Positions 1 to 9,900 are shown, counted from the first letter of the stretch. The stretch: DNA of 46,919 nt from Planctomycetota bacterium (GCA_018242525.1 JAFEBS010000018.1:1-46919); one strand, 5' to 3'. A program made the numbers and translations. The notes: generated by a model from the sequence alone, not told the origin.

Positions 1-168
1 AAGGCGCACTTGCCTTCACGCTCTGCGTGAAGAAAGCCGAACGTGAAGCCGACAGAGCCCAGCATTCGCCAGCTTTTTGTCTCGCGGCTGTCAGGCTCGA
101 CTGGGCACACCAAGAGCGCGCGAATATACTGCATGCGGCTGGCAATCCCAAGTTTAAGGAGTGCGTAA

Positions 169-420
169 ATGGTTTCCAAGAAAACAGAAGACGTCGTTCG
201 GCGCGCGACGCAACTGTACGAAGAAAAGCTGCGTGGCAAGCTTGAGCGAACGAACATGAATGATTTCGTCGCGATCGAGCCCGACTCAGGCGAGTATTTC
301 TTTGGTAAGACGTTGAGCGAGGCAATTCAGGCATCGCGATCCGCCTACCCGCACCGTTTGGCATTTGCAATGCGGGTCGGCCAGAGTGCCGCGGTTCAAA
401 TCGGAGTCTTGAACTCGTGA
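169..420 (+). CDS. Small conserved-type hypothetical protein (83 aa)
   Basis: The start is well supported: AAGGAG at 156-161 lies 7 nt before the ATG. The protein is soluble, with a charged helical N-terminus followed by a compact part containing FVAIEPDSGEYFFG and AYPHRLAFAMRVG. From memory, proteins of this look often precede a clan AA aspartic protease gene in bacteria and resemble toxin-antitoxin-type pairs. No function can be assigned. A GTG at 417 overlaps the stop codon and opens a frame starting VNGLVDASRK, which resembles the start of such a protease, but the frame closes after 49 codons. The last codons overlap the outer arm of an attC-like palindrome, so this gene may mark the edge of the cassette array. 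Confidence 0.6.
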   Translation: MVSKKTEDVVRRATQLYEEKLRGKLERTNMNDFVAIEPDSGEYFFGKTLSEAIQASRSAYPHRLAFAMRVGQSAAVQIGVLNS

Positions 421-481
421 ATGGGCTTGTCGATGCCAGCCGCAAGACTGCGCCGAGCCCTCCCGTTCATCGTCTTGTTCG
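411..481 (-). other. attC-like recombination site 1 (degenerate)
   Basis: Read on the minus strand, the site starts with an R''-like GAAC (480-477), a 6-nt spacer and an L''-like box ATGAACGGGAGGG. The other end has a partly complementary GTGAATGGG (417-425, plus-strand letters) and GAAC at 411-414 pairing with GTTC at 477-480. It shares a 36-nt block (446-481), 32 of 36 identical by eye, with the site at 953-1038 in the same orientation. The spacer next to R' is only about 2 nt, so this copy is degenerate. It lies just downstream of the 135-aa gene, as expected for a cassette. The assignment is inferred from architecture. Confidence 0.42.
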
Positions 482-526
482 TCGCAGTTCATTCACTGTC
501 GAATTAGTGATGCTTGGTTACCGGCG

Positions 527-934
527 TCACGATGCAAACCATCGCCACGCAATGTACGCGATGTAGCCGACGAGAATCAGGCGCACCGCGATGCTAAACC
601 AAGTGAATCCAAGTTTGCCTTTTTCGCGTTGAGCCGGAAATGGAAGGTCGCCCTTCCAGAATCGTCCCCAACCATTAAGTCCAAAGTGATAAGTCCGCTC
701 GTGCGTTTCGACGGTGAGGATGTAGCCAGGAATGCGAAGAAAGAACGATCGAAACGAGCAAAGGACGGCGTTGGTTATTTCCGAATAGCTGATTCGCCAG
801 TCACCACATTCAACGTGATCGTCGAAGAGCTTCAGGGATCCGCGGCGTGACACGATCCAATTCGGGCCGTAGCGCCTCTGGTCGCCTTCGGCGGCCGTAG
901 CTTTCGTCATGCATTGATGCAGAAGGTTGGACAC
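527..934 (-). CDS. Hypothetical membrane-anchored protein (135 aa), probable cassette gene
   Basis: I do not recognise this protein. The N-terminal two thirds is soluble and rich in beta-prone stretches (RRGSLKLFDDHVECGDWRIS, then YILTVETHERTYHFGL), loosely like bacterial PH-like domains. The C-terminus has one clear hydrophobic helix (about residues 113-133, WFSIAVRLILVGYIAYIAW) ending in WRWFAS, so it is probably a tail-anchored inner-membrane protein. Its start lies 19 nt from the R' box of the attC-like site at 953-1038 and its stop lies about 45 nt from the site at 411-481, the geometry of an integron cassette. There is no strong ribosome binding site before the ATG. Function unknown. 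Confidence 0.55.
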   Translation of the reverse strand: MSNLLHQCMTKATAAEGDQRRYGPNWIVSRRGSLKLFDDHVECGDWRISYSEITNAVLCSFRSFFLRIPGYILTVETHERTYHFGLNGWGRFWKGDLPFPAQREKGKLGFTWFSIAVRLILVGYIAYIAWRWFAS

Positions 935-952
935 GGCGAACGATTGAGGCGA

Positions 953-1038
953 CGAACGTCCAAGGTAACGGGGGGCGAGGAGAGGAGCCTGACTTCAGGA
1001 CCGACCGCGCCGAGCCCTCCCGTTCACCGATTTGTTCG
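953..1038 (-). other. attC-like recombination site 2 (best copy)
   Basis: On the minus strand the order is R'' CGAAC (1038-1034), spacer AAATC, L'' GGTGAACGGGAGGG, a variable middle, L' CCCCCCGTTACC, spacer TTGGAC, and R' GTTCG (957-953). R'' and R' are perfect complements. L'' and L' pair with one extrahelical G and one extrahelical A, and the spacers are unpaired 5- and 6-nt stretches. This is the known architecture of integron attC sites (R box, unpaired central spacer, L box with extrahelical bases). The stop codon of the HEAT-repeat gene falls inside L'', and the next gene starts 19 nt beyond R'. No integrase gene is visible in the window. Confidence 0.55.
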
Positions 1039-2067
1039 CTGGCTGTTACGGATTTGACGGACAGACACCGACGCAATTCGTTGCATTTCTTCATCGTCGC
1101 TATCTGCGGATAGTTGCTCGAGTCTTGGTAGTGCGGCGGCAGCAGCCGGACCGATCATTCCCAGCGTTCTGGCAGCAGACTGTCGCACGTAGAAGCTCAG
1201 CGTATCACTGTCATCGTCGAGAGCTACTATTAGATCTTCCACGGCTGCCGCAGATAGCGGACCAAGTTTCCCCAGAGCTTCCGATGCTCTTTCGCGAACC
1301 TGAGGATCTTTGTCCTTCATGCAACGCCTGAGCATTTTTATTGCGGCTTTACCATCGATAGCTGCCAATGCGTCGATGGCACTCATCCGCACAAACTTAT
1401 CGCGGTGTTCTGTCGCGGAAACGAGAGCGTCAAAGGCGGGTTTGGCTCTTGCACCAAGTTGTTCCAGCGATTCCGCTGCGCATATCGGACCGGCCGTTCC
1501 ATTCTTATCGTTGCCCAACGAAGCAATCAAAAAGCGGAGAGGGACATTGTCTTCCGGGGCGATACGCAGCAAAGCGAGCGATGCGCTGACGCGGACCTCT
1601 GGATCCTTGTCGTTTTGAGCGGCTTTGACTAGCGCCGGCATTGCAGCCCGTGACGGCGGGCCAATTCAGCCGAGTGCTTCTGCGACGTCAAATCGCACAG
1701 CCCGCTGCATGGCACAGTGATTCGAAATCCAGCGTGTCCGGTAGTCTTTGTCATTGAGGTGTGCGATCAGAGCCGTCACGGCAGCGCCGGTCGCAGGACT
1801 CATTGCGCCAAGATTGCAAGCGGCGAGACCTCTAAGTTCGGGCGATTGATCATCCAATGCCGAGATGAGCAATGCAATTGAATCTGCCGCGGCGGCTTCT
1901 TTCAGAAATTGCTCAAGAGCATTGAATCGTTCCTCAATTGGATCGTTCGAGGCAACGGTTGTTTTCAGCTGTTGCAAGCGATTGGCGGTTTCAGTTTCGG
2001 GCTGCTGTGCGACGGACCGCGAGACCGCTGAGATCAGAGTGACGAAGATGACTACAAGTCGTTTCAT
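1024..2067 (-). pseudogene. HEAT-repeat secreted protein interrupted by an in-frame TGA
   Basis: The upstream part (1666-2067, 133 codons) has a signal peptide (MKRLVVIFVTLISAVSRSVA) and HEAT-like helices. It ends VAEALG at a TGA (1668-1666). The same frame resumes at once with IGPPSRAAMPALVKAAQNDK and runs to 1024 with four or five further HEAT/PBS-lyase-type repeats (for example KDPQVRERASEALGKLGP). Read through, the product is about 347 residues. The stop falls where HEAT repeats usually carry Arg or Lys (ALGxIGP), so a single CGA-to-TGA change explains it. An internal ATG at 1641 could restart translation without the signal peptide. The gene looks like a cassette between two attC-like sites. 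A sequencing error is possible. Confidence 0.75.
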
Positions 2068-2076
2068 GTTATGCCA

Positions 2077-2200
2077 GCGAACTGCCTTTTAAGCACGATG
2101 ATCGCGTGTTTTCAACCAAAAGCCTTCGATCATCGCGGATATTCCCATCACGGACAAACAACGGGGATAAGTCCAATCAGGCGTTGACGTGCCGGTTCGC
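2077..2200 (-). other. Possible attC-like site 3
   Basis: The outer boxes GCGAAC (2077-2082) and GTTCGC (2195-2200) are perfect complements. Read on the minus strand, the next elements are GTCAACGCC on the R'' side and GTGCTTAAAA on the R' side, close in look to the TCAAGCC/GGCTTAA boxes of classical 60-bp elements, although pairing here is imperfect. A 9-bp inner stem, CGATGATCG (2096-2104) with CGATCATCG (2127-2135), could form the variable terminal part. R' lies 9 nt from the HEAT gene start, again cassette-like. This is weaker than the site at 953-1038. Confidence 0.33.
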
Positions 2201-2478
2201 GGCCTTAGGCATGCATGGCACTATCCGCGCTGTGAGCGAATTGCCTTTCGTGGACTTCGCGCCTTTTCGTTTCACCAGATGTGCTCGACTGAGGAAAACA
2301 AAGCACTTGCAAGATGAAACAGGCTTTTACGATTTCTCGAAACCTGTTCGTAGCCTGAGAGTCGGAACCAGCGGAATTGACAATCGGGTATGGCGTCGGA
2401 CAATCGTCAACTTCGAAGTGATCGTCCCCTGGGTTTCGCGGTGGCGGTCACGTCTCTCAAACGGGAACCGATTCCACG
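2201..2478. other. Intergenic stretch without recognisable gene
   Basis: No supported coding region, RNA or repeat was recognised here. The frames that stay open have neither a ribosome binding site nor protein-like composition. The stretch separates the cassette-like region from the plus-strand operon starting at 2479, so the promoter of that operon should lie here, but no clear -35/-10 pair was identified. Confidence 0.4.
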
Positions 2479-4479
2479 ATGCTGCGTATCCAATGCCTGG
2501 TGGCCGTTCTGATTTCGTACCTGACCGTTCAGGTGGCGTGGGGGGCCGATACGACACTGCCGGGGCCGGGGACGGTTACCGGATTCCGACTGACCGATGC
2601 CACCGGGAAAGTGATCCAGGTCGCGGCACAGTCTGAAAAGCAACTGACGGTCGTCTGCTTCCTGGGCACGGAATGTCCCCTGGCCCGGCACTATGGGCGG
2701 CGACTGAACGAATTGGCGACCTTGTTTGCGACCAAAGAAGTACGGTTCGTGGGGGTCAACAGTAACTCGCAAGATTCGCCACAGGAGGTGGTCGCTTTCA
2801 CCAAGGAATTGGCGATCACGTTTCCCATCTTGAAGGACCCTGGCAATCAAGTGGCAGACCAGTTTGGCGCGAAATACATGGCCGAGGTCTTTGTATTGGA
2901 CCAGACCCTGTCCATCCGGTACCGCGGTCGCGTTGACGATCAATATCAGCCGGGAGTGACACGTAGTCAGCCAACGCGCGAGGACCTGCGGATCGCGTTG
3001 GAGGAATTACTTGCCGGCATGTCTGTGAGCGTGCCCGAAACAGAAGTCTCGGGATGCATGATCGGTCGGGTGCGCATTCCCCGGACGGGTCCCGCGGCAA
3101 AAGTCACGTTCTGTAACCAGGTGTCGCGAATTCTGAACCAGCACTGCGTCGAGTGTCATCGTCCGGGTGAAATTGGTCCATTCTCATTGACGGACTACAA
3201 CGAAGTCACGGGATGGGCGGACACCATTCTGGAGACGATCGATGCGGGGCGGATGCCCCCATGGAATGCCAACCCGAAGGTCGGGCATTTTCAAAACGCG
3301 CGGGTGATGTCGACGGCGGACAAACAGGTGCTGCGCGAATGGGTCGCAGCAGGTCTGCCGTATGGTGATGTCGCCGAGTTGCCGCCACCCGAGGAATTCT
3401 CAGTGGGATGGCGATTAAATCGGGAACCCGATCTGGTCCTGAAAATGCGCAATCGTCCATTTCAAGTCCCGGCCGCAGGGACGGTGGAATACCAGTACTT
3501 TGTCGTTGATCCAAAGTTTGACGAAGATCGTTGGGTCTCGGCGGCCCAGGTCATTCCAGGCAGTCGGTCGACCGTTCATCACTGCATCGTGTTTGTCAGG
3601 CCGCCGGACGGATCGGATGTCCGCGGCGTGGGGTATTTAACGGGTTACGTGCCCGGTCAGCGCAGCTTCACATTGCCGACGGGTTATGCCCGCAAAGTCC
3701 CCGCCGGGTCGAAGTTTGTATTTCAAATGCACTATACGCCCAACGGCACCGAGCAGGCCGATCTGACGCAACTGGGGATGACATTCCTGCCCGAATCTCA
3801 AGTCAAGCATGAAGTTTTCACACTGCTGGGGATCAACCAGCAATTCGAGATTCCGCCCAACGCGGCGGACTTTCCCGTGGAAGGGAGCGTCAAATGGATC
3901 CCGAAGCGCGCCGAACTGCTGGCGATCATTCCTCACATGCATGTACGCGGCAAATCGATTCAGGCTTTCGGCCGGTCGGGGACCACGAAAACGCCACTTC
4001 TGGACGTCGTCCGGTACGATTTCAACTGGCAGCACGTGTATGAACTGTCGCAGCCGTTACCGCTGAACTCTTTGGACAGCCTGGAATTCACGGCCCGGTT
4101 CGACAACTCGAAACAGAATCCGGCCAATCCGGATCCGTCACAAACGGTGATGTGGGGCGACCAGACTTGGGAAGAAATGGCGATTGCGTTTTTTGAAGTC
4201 GCTGAGCCACGCAGTGCCGATGCGGAGCCTGAACCGGCAACGAACAAGCAGCGGTTGGTCGTCAGGACCGGAAATGACACGGTTCAGAGCGAGTCCACGG
4301 CGACGTTTGTCGCCGAATTCTTCCAGCGTTTTGACAAGAACGGGGACGGAATTGTGGAACCCCAGGAAACGCCGCTGGCCTTTCGTCGGTTCGGGTTTTA
4401 CCGCTATGACGTAAACGGCGACGGCCAGTTGAATCGCGAGGAAATCGAATCCGCCGCGGCAAGCCGACAAAAGAAGTAA
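2479..4479 (+). CDS. Secreted redoxin / cytochrome c / copper monooxygenase-like / EF-hand fusion
   Basis: A signal peptide (residues 1-22, ending AWGA) is followed by four modules. Residues about 30-190 are an AhpC/TSA-type redoxin with one cysteine, C66, in FLGTECPLA; the usual resolving cysteine is absent. Residues about 208-300 are a cytochrome c-like segment with C223-VE-C226-H227. Residues about 320-575 resemble copper type II ascorbate-dependent monooxygenases, with H367-H368 in TVHHCIVF and H486/H488 in PHMHVRGK as candidate copper ligands. The C-terminus has two EF-hand loops beginning at D619 (DKNGDGIVEPQE) and D644 (DVNGDGQLNREE). It probably acts in the periplasm as a redox enzyme; the substrate is unknown. 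The RND gene follows after 49 nt. Confidence 0.8.
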   Translation: MLRIQCLVAVLISYLTVQVAWGADTTLPGPGTVTGFRLTDATGKVIQVAAQSEKQLTVVCFLGTECPLARHYGRRLNELATLFATKEVRFVGVNSNSQDSPQEVVAFTKELAITFPILKDPGNQVADQFGAKYMAEVFVLDQTLSIRYRGRVDDQYQPGVTRSQPTREDLRIALEELLAGMSVSVPETEVSGCMIGRVRIPRTGPAAKVTFCNQVSRILNQHCVECHRPGEIGPFSLTDYNEVTGWADTILETIDAGRMPPWNANPKVGHFQNARVMSTADKQVLREWVAAGLPYGDVAELPPPEEFSVGWRLNREPDLVLKMRNRPFQVPAAGTVEYQYFVVDPKFDEDRWVSAAQVIPGSRSTVHHCIVFVRPPDGSDVRGVGYLTGYVPGQRSFTLPTGYARKVPAGSKFVFQMHYTPNGTEQADLTQLGMTFLPESQVKHEVFTLLGINQQFEIPPNAADFPVEGSVKWIPKRAELLAIIPHMHVRGKSIQAFGRSGTTKTPLLDVVRYDFNWQHVYELSQPLPLNSLDSLEFTARFDNSKQNPANPDPSQTVMWGDQTWEEMAIAFFEVAEPRSADAEPEPATNKQRLVVRTGNDTVQSESTATFVAEFFQRFDKNGDGIVEPQETPLAFRRFGFYRYDVNGDGQLNREEIESAAASRQKK

Positions 4480-4528
4480 TTTATCCTCGAATAATCCTCT
4501 CATCTTCATCTCTTCTGGCGAGACTGCA

Positions 4529-6919
4529 TTGTCGATTTCTGCTCGTTTTGGTCGTTCCACCGCCTGGATTGTTGATCGTCCTGCCTGGGCTTATCTGTTC
4601 CTGTTCACAATCACGTCGATCGCCACCGTTGGTTATATCGCCCCCGAGCGGGTCAGAAGCCTGTTCCAGGCACCGGCGCCTCAAACGGCCGCGCCGGTTC
4701 CAGCCGCACCGGCTTCGGCCACTCAAAAGAGGCGACCGTCGGTCGAGGCGTTCGACCTGACCCGGTCGGATGCGATCCTGGTCATCGAATCCGACAGCGT
4801 TTTTACTCCAGCCGGGGCAAAAGCACTGCGAACGATGATTGCTGCATTGGAGGCGGCTCCTTTCATCCGCAACATCGTCTGGATGGACCGGGTGCCGGTC
4901 CTGAATATATTCGGTTTGAATGAACCCCTCTTCCCAAACTCGGATGCATCTCCGGCACGGTTCGCTGCGGCACGGGAGCAGGCGCTGCGACATCCCCTCG
5001 TGAAGGGGCAACTGATGTCCGTGGATGGCCGGACAGTGATCGTGCTGGTCAACTTTGACTGGCTCGGCATCACCAGCGATGACGACTGCACCGTCAATCT
5101 GCGCAAGACGGCCGAGGCCGCCCTGGCCAAGTTTCCGGAAGTGAAATTCACCGTCGGTGTCACGGGCCGGATTCCAATTCAATTGACGATGATACAGACG
5201 CACGAGCGGAACAACTTGAAGTTTCGAATCATCGGCTATGGCGTCGTCCTGATCCTGGCGGCGATCCTGTTTCGCGGAGTGGTGTCGGTCGTGATTCTGT
5301 CGCTGGGCCCCGCCCTGGGGATCTATTGGACGATTGGCTTCCTGAGATTCTTCAACATGCAGGACAATCCGTTCAACGATGTGGTCCTGCCGGTTCTGCT
5401 CAGCCTGATTGGTCTGGCGGATGGCGTCCACATGATGGTGCAGATCCGACGATTTCACGCGTCAGGGATGAATGACAAAAATGCGGCGCGGGCCGGGCTG
5501 CAGGAAGTGGGGCTGGCCTGCTTCCTGACGGCGGTCACCACCAGTATCGGCTTCGGCTCATTGGCGTTCACGCAGCACCAGATCGTCCGCGAATTTGGCT
5601 GGAGCTGCGTACTGGGTGTTGGGCTGACCGTGATTGCCATCTTGAGCGTCGTCCCATTGACCTACATTTCCCGGCCGGCGCAATTCCTGAAACGGATGTT
5701 CAGCCGCAAGATCTTCGGTGTTTGCCTGGAACCGGTCGAACAGCAGGAAGGATTCATCGAACGGCATCTGCATCGGGTCCTGTATTTTGTAGACCTGGTA
5801 CTGCAGCGACCAAAGACCGTCGCCGCGACTGGCATTGTCGTGACACTCGTCTGCACCGGAATTGCGATTCAGCTTCGCCCCGATGAACGGCGTTCCAGCT
5901 TCCTGCCCGAAACGGCGGAAGCGACACGGGCTCTGCATCAGATGGATCGAGCATTGGGCGGGCTGGAGTTCTCGGAAGTTCAGATCCGCTGGTCCGCGGA
6001 TGTCCCCTCCGATTCCGCTGAAGTCCTGAGGGTGGTGACACAGGTCGACGACCTGCTGAAGAGCGAACCGCTGCTGGGGACTGCCATCTCGATCCGCAGT
6101 CTGCTGGATGCACTGCCGGGGGACAGCCCCACGGAAGAGCGAGCGTCGATGATTGAACTTCTTCCGCCACCCCTCAAGCGGGCATTCTATGAGCCGGAAG
6201 CTCGCTATGCGAACGTCACATTTCGCGTGCAGGACATTGGGATTGCCCGTTACAGCCCGGTCTTTGAACGCATTGAGGCGGGACTTGATCAGTTGGTCAG
6301 TCAGCATCCCGGATTTCAACTGACTCTGGCCGGTTCCGCCATCAATCGCTGGCGCGACCTGTACCGCATCGTCGTGGACCTGGGATCAAGCCTCGGCAGC
6401 GAAACGTTCATCATTATTACGATCCTGGGCTTCGTCTTCCGCTCGGCCCGGCTGGGACTGATCGCGATGATCCCCAGTATCTTTCCCCTGGTGATCTGCG
6501 CGACGTGGATGTATTTGACGAACCAGCCGCTGGAAATCGTGTCCGTCTGCAGCTTCACCGTCTGCCTGGGGATCGCGGTCGACGATACGGTTCATTTCCT
6601 GACGCGATTCCAGGAAGAGTTGCCTCGCTCCGCCAGTCGGAAGGAGGCCATTCGAAACACATTTGAAGCTGTGGGGACATCCATGTTGATGACCACAATG
6701 GTGCTGGTGGCCGGCTTCGTCACCGTCAGTTTCAGCGATATGCGTGACCAGCAGTTGTTCGCCCGGATGGGAGTCCTGACAATGTTGACGGCGATTCTGG
6801 GCGACCTGATCATCCTACCCGCCCTTCTGGCGGTATACGTGCGGCCAACAGTGCAAGAAGCTGAGGCGGGGCTCCCGTCCGCGATCGGGCGCGAGATTCC
6901 AAGCGGTCGCGACGCGTGA
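4529..6919 (+). CDS. RND superfamily (MMPL-type) transporter
   Basis: A 796-residue protein with two-fold RND architecture: TM1 (about residues 20-38), a Pro/Ala-rich linker and periplasmic domain, five TMs in the first half (from about residue 230), a second periplasmic domain (about 450-620) and a second group of TMs. Motifs typical of the SSD-like RND core include LIGLADGVHMMVQ in the first half and LGIAVDDTVHFLTRFQEE in the second, whose acidic residues would carry the proton relay. This type exports lipids or other hydrophobic molecules (HpnN and MMPL are relatives); the substrate here is unknown. The start is a TTG, chosen because no ATG precedes the first TM. It is followed at 6982 by the large DUF1080 fusion gene. 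Confidence 0.85.
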   Translation: MSISARFGRSTAWIVDRPAWAYLFLFTITSIATVGYIAPERVRSLFQAPAPQTAAPVPAAPASATQKRRPSVEAFDLTRSDAILVIESDSVFTPAGAKALRTMIAALEAAPFIRNIVWMDRVPVLNIFGLNEPLFPNSDASPARFAAAREQALRHPLVKGQLMSVDGRTVIVLVNFDWLGITSDDDCTVNLRKTAEAALAKFPEVKFTVGVTGRIPIQLTMIQTHERNNLKFRIIGYGVVLILAAILFRGVVSVVILSLGPALGIYWTIGFLRFFNMQDNPFNDVVLPVLLSLIGLADGVHMMVQIRRFHASGMNDKNAARAGLQEVGLACFLTAVTTSIGFGSLAFTQHQIVREFGWSCVLGVGLTVIAILSVVPLTYISRPAQFLKRMFSRKIFGVCLEPVEQQEGFIERHLHRVLYFVDLVLQRPKTVAATGIVVTLVCTGIAIQLRPDERRSSFLPETAEATRALHQMDRALGGLEFSEVQIRWSADVPSDSAEVLRVVTQVDDLLKSEPLLGTAISIRSLLDALPGDSPTEERASMIELLPPPLKRAFYEPEARYANVTFRVQDIGIARYSPVFERIEAGLDQLVSQHPGFQLTLAGSAINRWRDLYRIVVDLGSSLGSETFIIITILGFVFRSARLGLIAMIPSIFPLVICATWMYLTNQPLEIVSVCSFTVCLGIAVDDTVHFLTRFQEELPRSASRKEAIRNTFEAVGTSMLMTTMVLVAGFVTVSFSDMRDQQLFARMGVLTMLTAILGDLIILPALLAVYVRPTVQEAEAGLPSAIGREIPSGRDA

Positions 6920-6981
6920 CGCCGCGACCGCTTCGTGTATCATGTTCGGCCTGGATCCGCTGCTCATCCTGGAATGACACC

Positions 6982-9900
6982 ATGCATATCTGTCGTAAAA
7001 CGTCTCTCGTTTTGTGTCTGTTGGTCATCGGTCAATCGCTGGTCTGGGGCCAGCAGGATGGAACGCCCATTCCACTGTTCGATGGCGCGACGTTAAAGGG
7101 CTGGGAAGGGGATCTGAAATACTGGCGCGTGGAGGCCGGCGGAATCGTCGGAGAAATCCCCAGGGGCCAGTCGTTGGGAAAGAATACCTGGCTCGTCTGG
7201 CGCGGCGGTGAACTGGCTGATTTTGAATTGAATGTACAATTCAAGTTGACGGGTCTGCCCGCGGCCAATTCGGGGATCCAGTTTCGGTGCCAGGTGGAGA
7301 ATGTCGATCATGTCTCCGGCTATCAGGCGGATCTGGACATGGGAGCGACGTGGCTGGGGCGGATCTACGACGAACATGGTCGGGCGTTGCTGGTGGAACG
7401 GGGGAGTCGAGTCGAGATCGCCGCCGATGGAGCGCGCCGAGTCGAAACGTTCGCTCCGGCGAACCAGTATGCGGTGCTGTTCCGCGAGAATGACTGGAAC
7501 GACTATCGAATCGTCGCGATCGGGGAGCATGTGGCGGTTTACGTCAATGGAACGCTCTTCAGCGAACTGAAGGATCGGCAAACCGGCGAGCGTGATCTGA
7601 AGGGATTGCTCGCGTTCCAACTGCATAGCGGGCCGGAAACGCGGATCGAGTTCCGCAACATTCTGCTGGAACACTTGAAGGCGGATGATCCGCGATTGCG
7701 TCCATTCCGAATCAGGCCGCAGCCCCAGGCCGATGTTGCCAACATCGGCGTCATCCCGAAGGGGGCAGGCGGCGACGCTGTGAACGCGGGTTTCGAGACT
7801 GGCACCTTGAAGGATTGGACGGCGACCGGAACGGCATTCAAAGGGCAGCCTGTCAAGGTGGACGGGATCTCGCAGCGCTGGCCCGGGCAGGTCAGTAACA
7901 AACAAGGGGATTTCTGCATCGCGGGTTATGAAGTCGTTCAGGATGCCGGTCTCGGGACTTTGACTTCCGCGCCGATCAAGGTGACTCATCCGTATGGCAG
8001 CTTTCTGATCGGGGGCGGCGAAGCGCCGTCCACACGAGTCGAAGTCCTGCAAATCCTGGATGACGGGAAAGAGTCCGTCGTCGCCACGGCGGTCGGGCGC
8101 AATCGTGAACAAATGCATCGCGTCGCGGTCGACCTGCGAAAACTGCAGGGGAAATCGATTGTGGTGCGGTTGGTGGACGAGAATCCCGGAGGCTGGGGAC
8201 ATTTGAACTTTGACGATTTTCGATTCCATGACGAGCCCCCCGTCAGCGTCGAACCGGTGGCGGGCGGGCGATCGACGTTCGGACCGCTGCTGAATCATCT
8301 TGTCCCGAACCCGGTCCGGACTGGAGACCGTCAGCCCGGCAGCGATACAGTCTCGAAAATGTCCGTTCCCGAGGGATTCTCGGTGGACGTTGTCGCCGCG
8401 GAGCCGCAACTTCATCAGCCGATGGCATTCACGTTTGATGCCAGGGGCCGCCTGTGGGTGGTCGAAGGACATTCGTACCCCCAGAAACGCCCGGAGGGAG
8501 AAGGTCTGGATCGAATTGTAATCTTTGCCGACAACGATCACGATGGATCCTTCGAAACCCGGACCGTGTTTGTCGAAGGCCTGAATCTGGTCAGCGGAAT
8601 GGAGATCGGACATGGCGGTGTCTGGGTCGGTGCCGCCCCCCAATTGCTGTTTATCCCGGACCGCAACGCCGATGACAAACCGGATGCGGAACCGCAGGTC
8701 CTGCTGGATGGCTTTGGATTCGCAGACACTCATGAAACGATGAACAGTTTCTTGTGGGGGCCGGATGGCTGGCTGTATGGCAATCAAGGCGTCTTCAACA
8801 CGTCGCGGATTGGTCGACCAGGATCCGCCGACAATGAGCGGACCGGATTGAGCGCGGGTGTCTGGCGCTACCACCCCACCCGGCACCTGTTCGAGGTGTT
8901 CGCTTATGGAGGCAGCAATCAATGGGGACTGGACTACGACGAGTTTGGTCAGATGTTCATGACCTACTGTCGAAGTTACTGGGGTCGCGGTGACACGACG
9001 CACGTCATGCAGGGAGGGCACTACTGGAATCAGGTGAACACCGGGTATGCGCCGTTCATATCGGCACAGGCGATGCCAGGTCGGCCATGGATGACGAATT
9101 ACCTGCTGGCGTCGGCCCGTTACGGCCACGGCGAAGGTGGTTCCGGGAAACCGGGATCCAGGGAGGTCTACGGCGGTCATTCGCACGTTGGCACCATGAT
9201 TTATCTGGGCGACAACTGGCCGGCGGAATTCCGCAATCGATTGTTCACTCACAATCTGCATGGCCATCAGATGAATCAGCAGATTAATCGGCGCGAGGCC
9301 GGGGGCTATAACACGATTCACGCCGGCTTCGACATGTTCCTGTGCAGCGATCCGCAATATATCGGCGTGGATCTGCAATACGGTCCTGACGGGGCCGTTT
9401 ACATCAGTGACTGGTACGACCCGCGGCATTGCCACAGCCCGAATGCTGAACAATGGGATCGGGGCAACGGCCGCATGTACCGGATGAAGTATGATGCGAC
9501 CTGGAAGCCGGCCAATGTTGATTACACCAGGGCGACCGACGATGAACTCGTCGCTGCACACGCTCATCTTAATGAATGGCATGTACGTACGGCGCGACTG
9601 GAACTGGCCGGTCGAGCCACCAGGCGCGCGATCGCCCGAACCGCCGTGGGAAAGCTTGAGCAGACTGCCCTGTCAGATGCGGTCCCCGCGAACCGGCTGC
9701 GGGCCCTGTGGACGCTGTATTGCATCAACAAGTTGAGCCCCGGCGTAATCAAGTCGGCACTGGACCATCCGAGCGAATATGTGCGGGCCTGGGGAATTCA
9801 GTTGGGAGTGGAGCAGGCTGATCGTGCCAATGGTCGCTTGTTGGTCGGTGATCTGGATCTGGCGACCAAACTTGTTTCCATGGCGAAGACCGATGACTCG

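Noticed and set aside
27..245. A 72-codon frame at the left edge
   Set aside because: It overlaps the better supported 83-aa gene, lacks a ribosome binding site and has an Arg/Ala-rich composition typical of a shadow. A small hairpin at 14-32 (CTTCACGC/GCGTGAAG) overlaps its start.
1666..1668. Selenocysteine or recoding at the TGA in the HEAT gene
   Set aside because: The position normally holds Arg/Lys in HEAT repeats and no conserved Cys/Sec chemistry is expected; a point mutation is simpler.
7093..9582. An 829-codon open frame on the minus strand inside the DUF1080 fusion gene
   Set aside because: It lies fully antisense to a gene with clear domains, has no recognisable motif, and its composition fits a codon shadow of GC-rich coding sequence.
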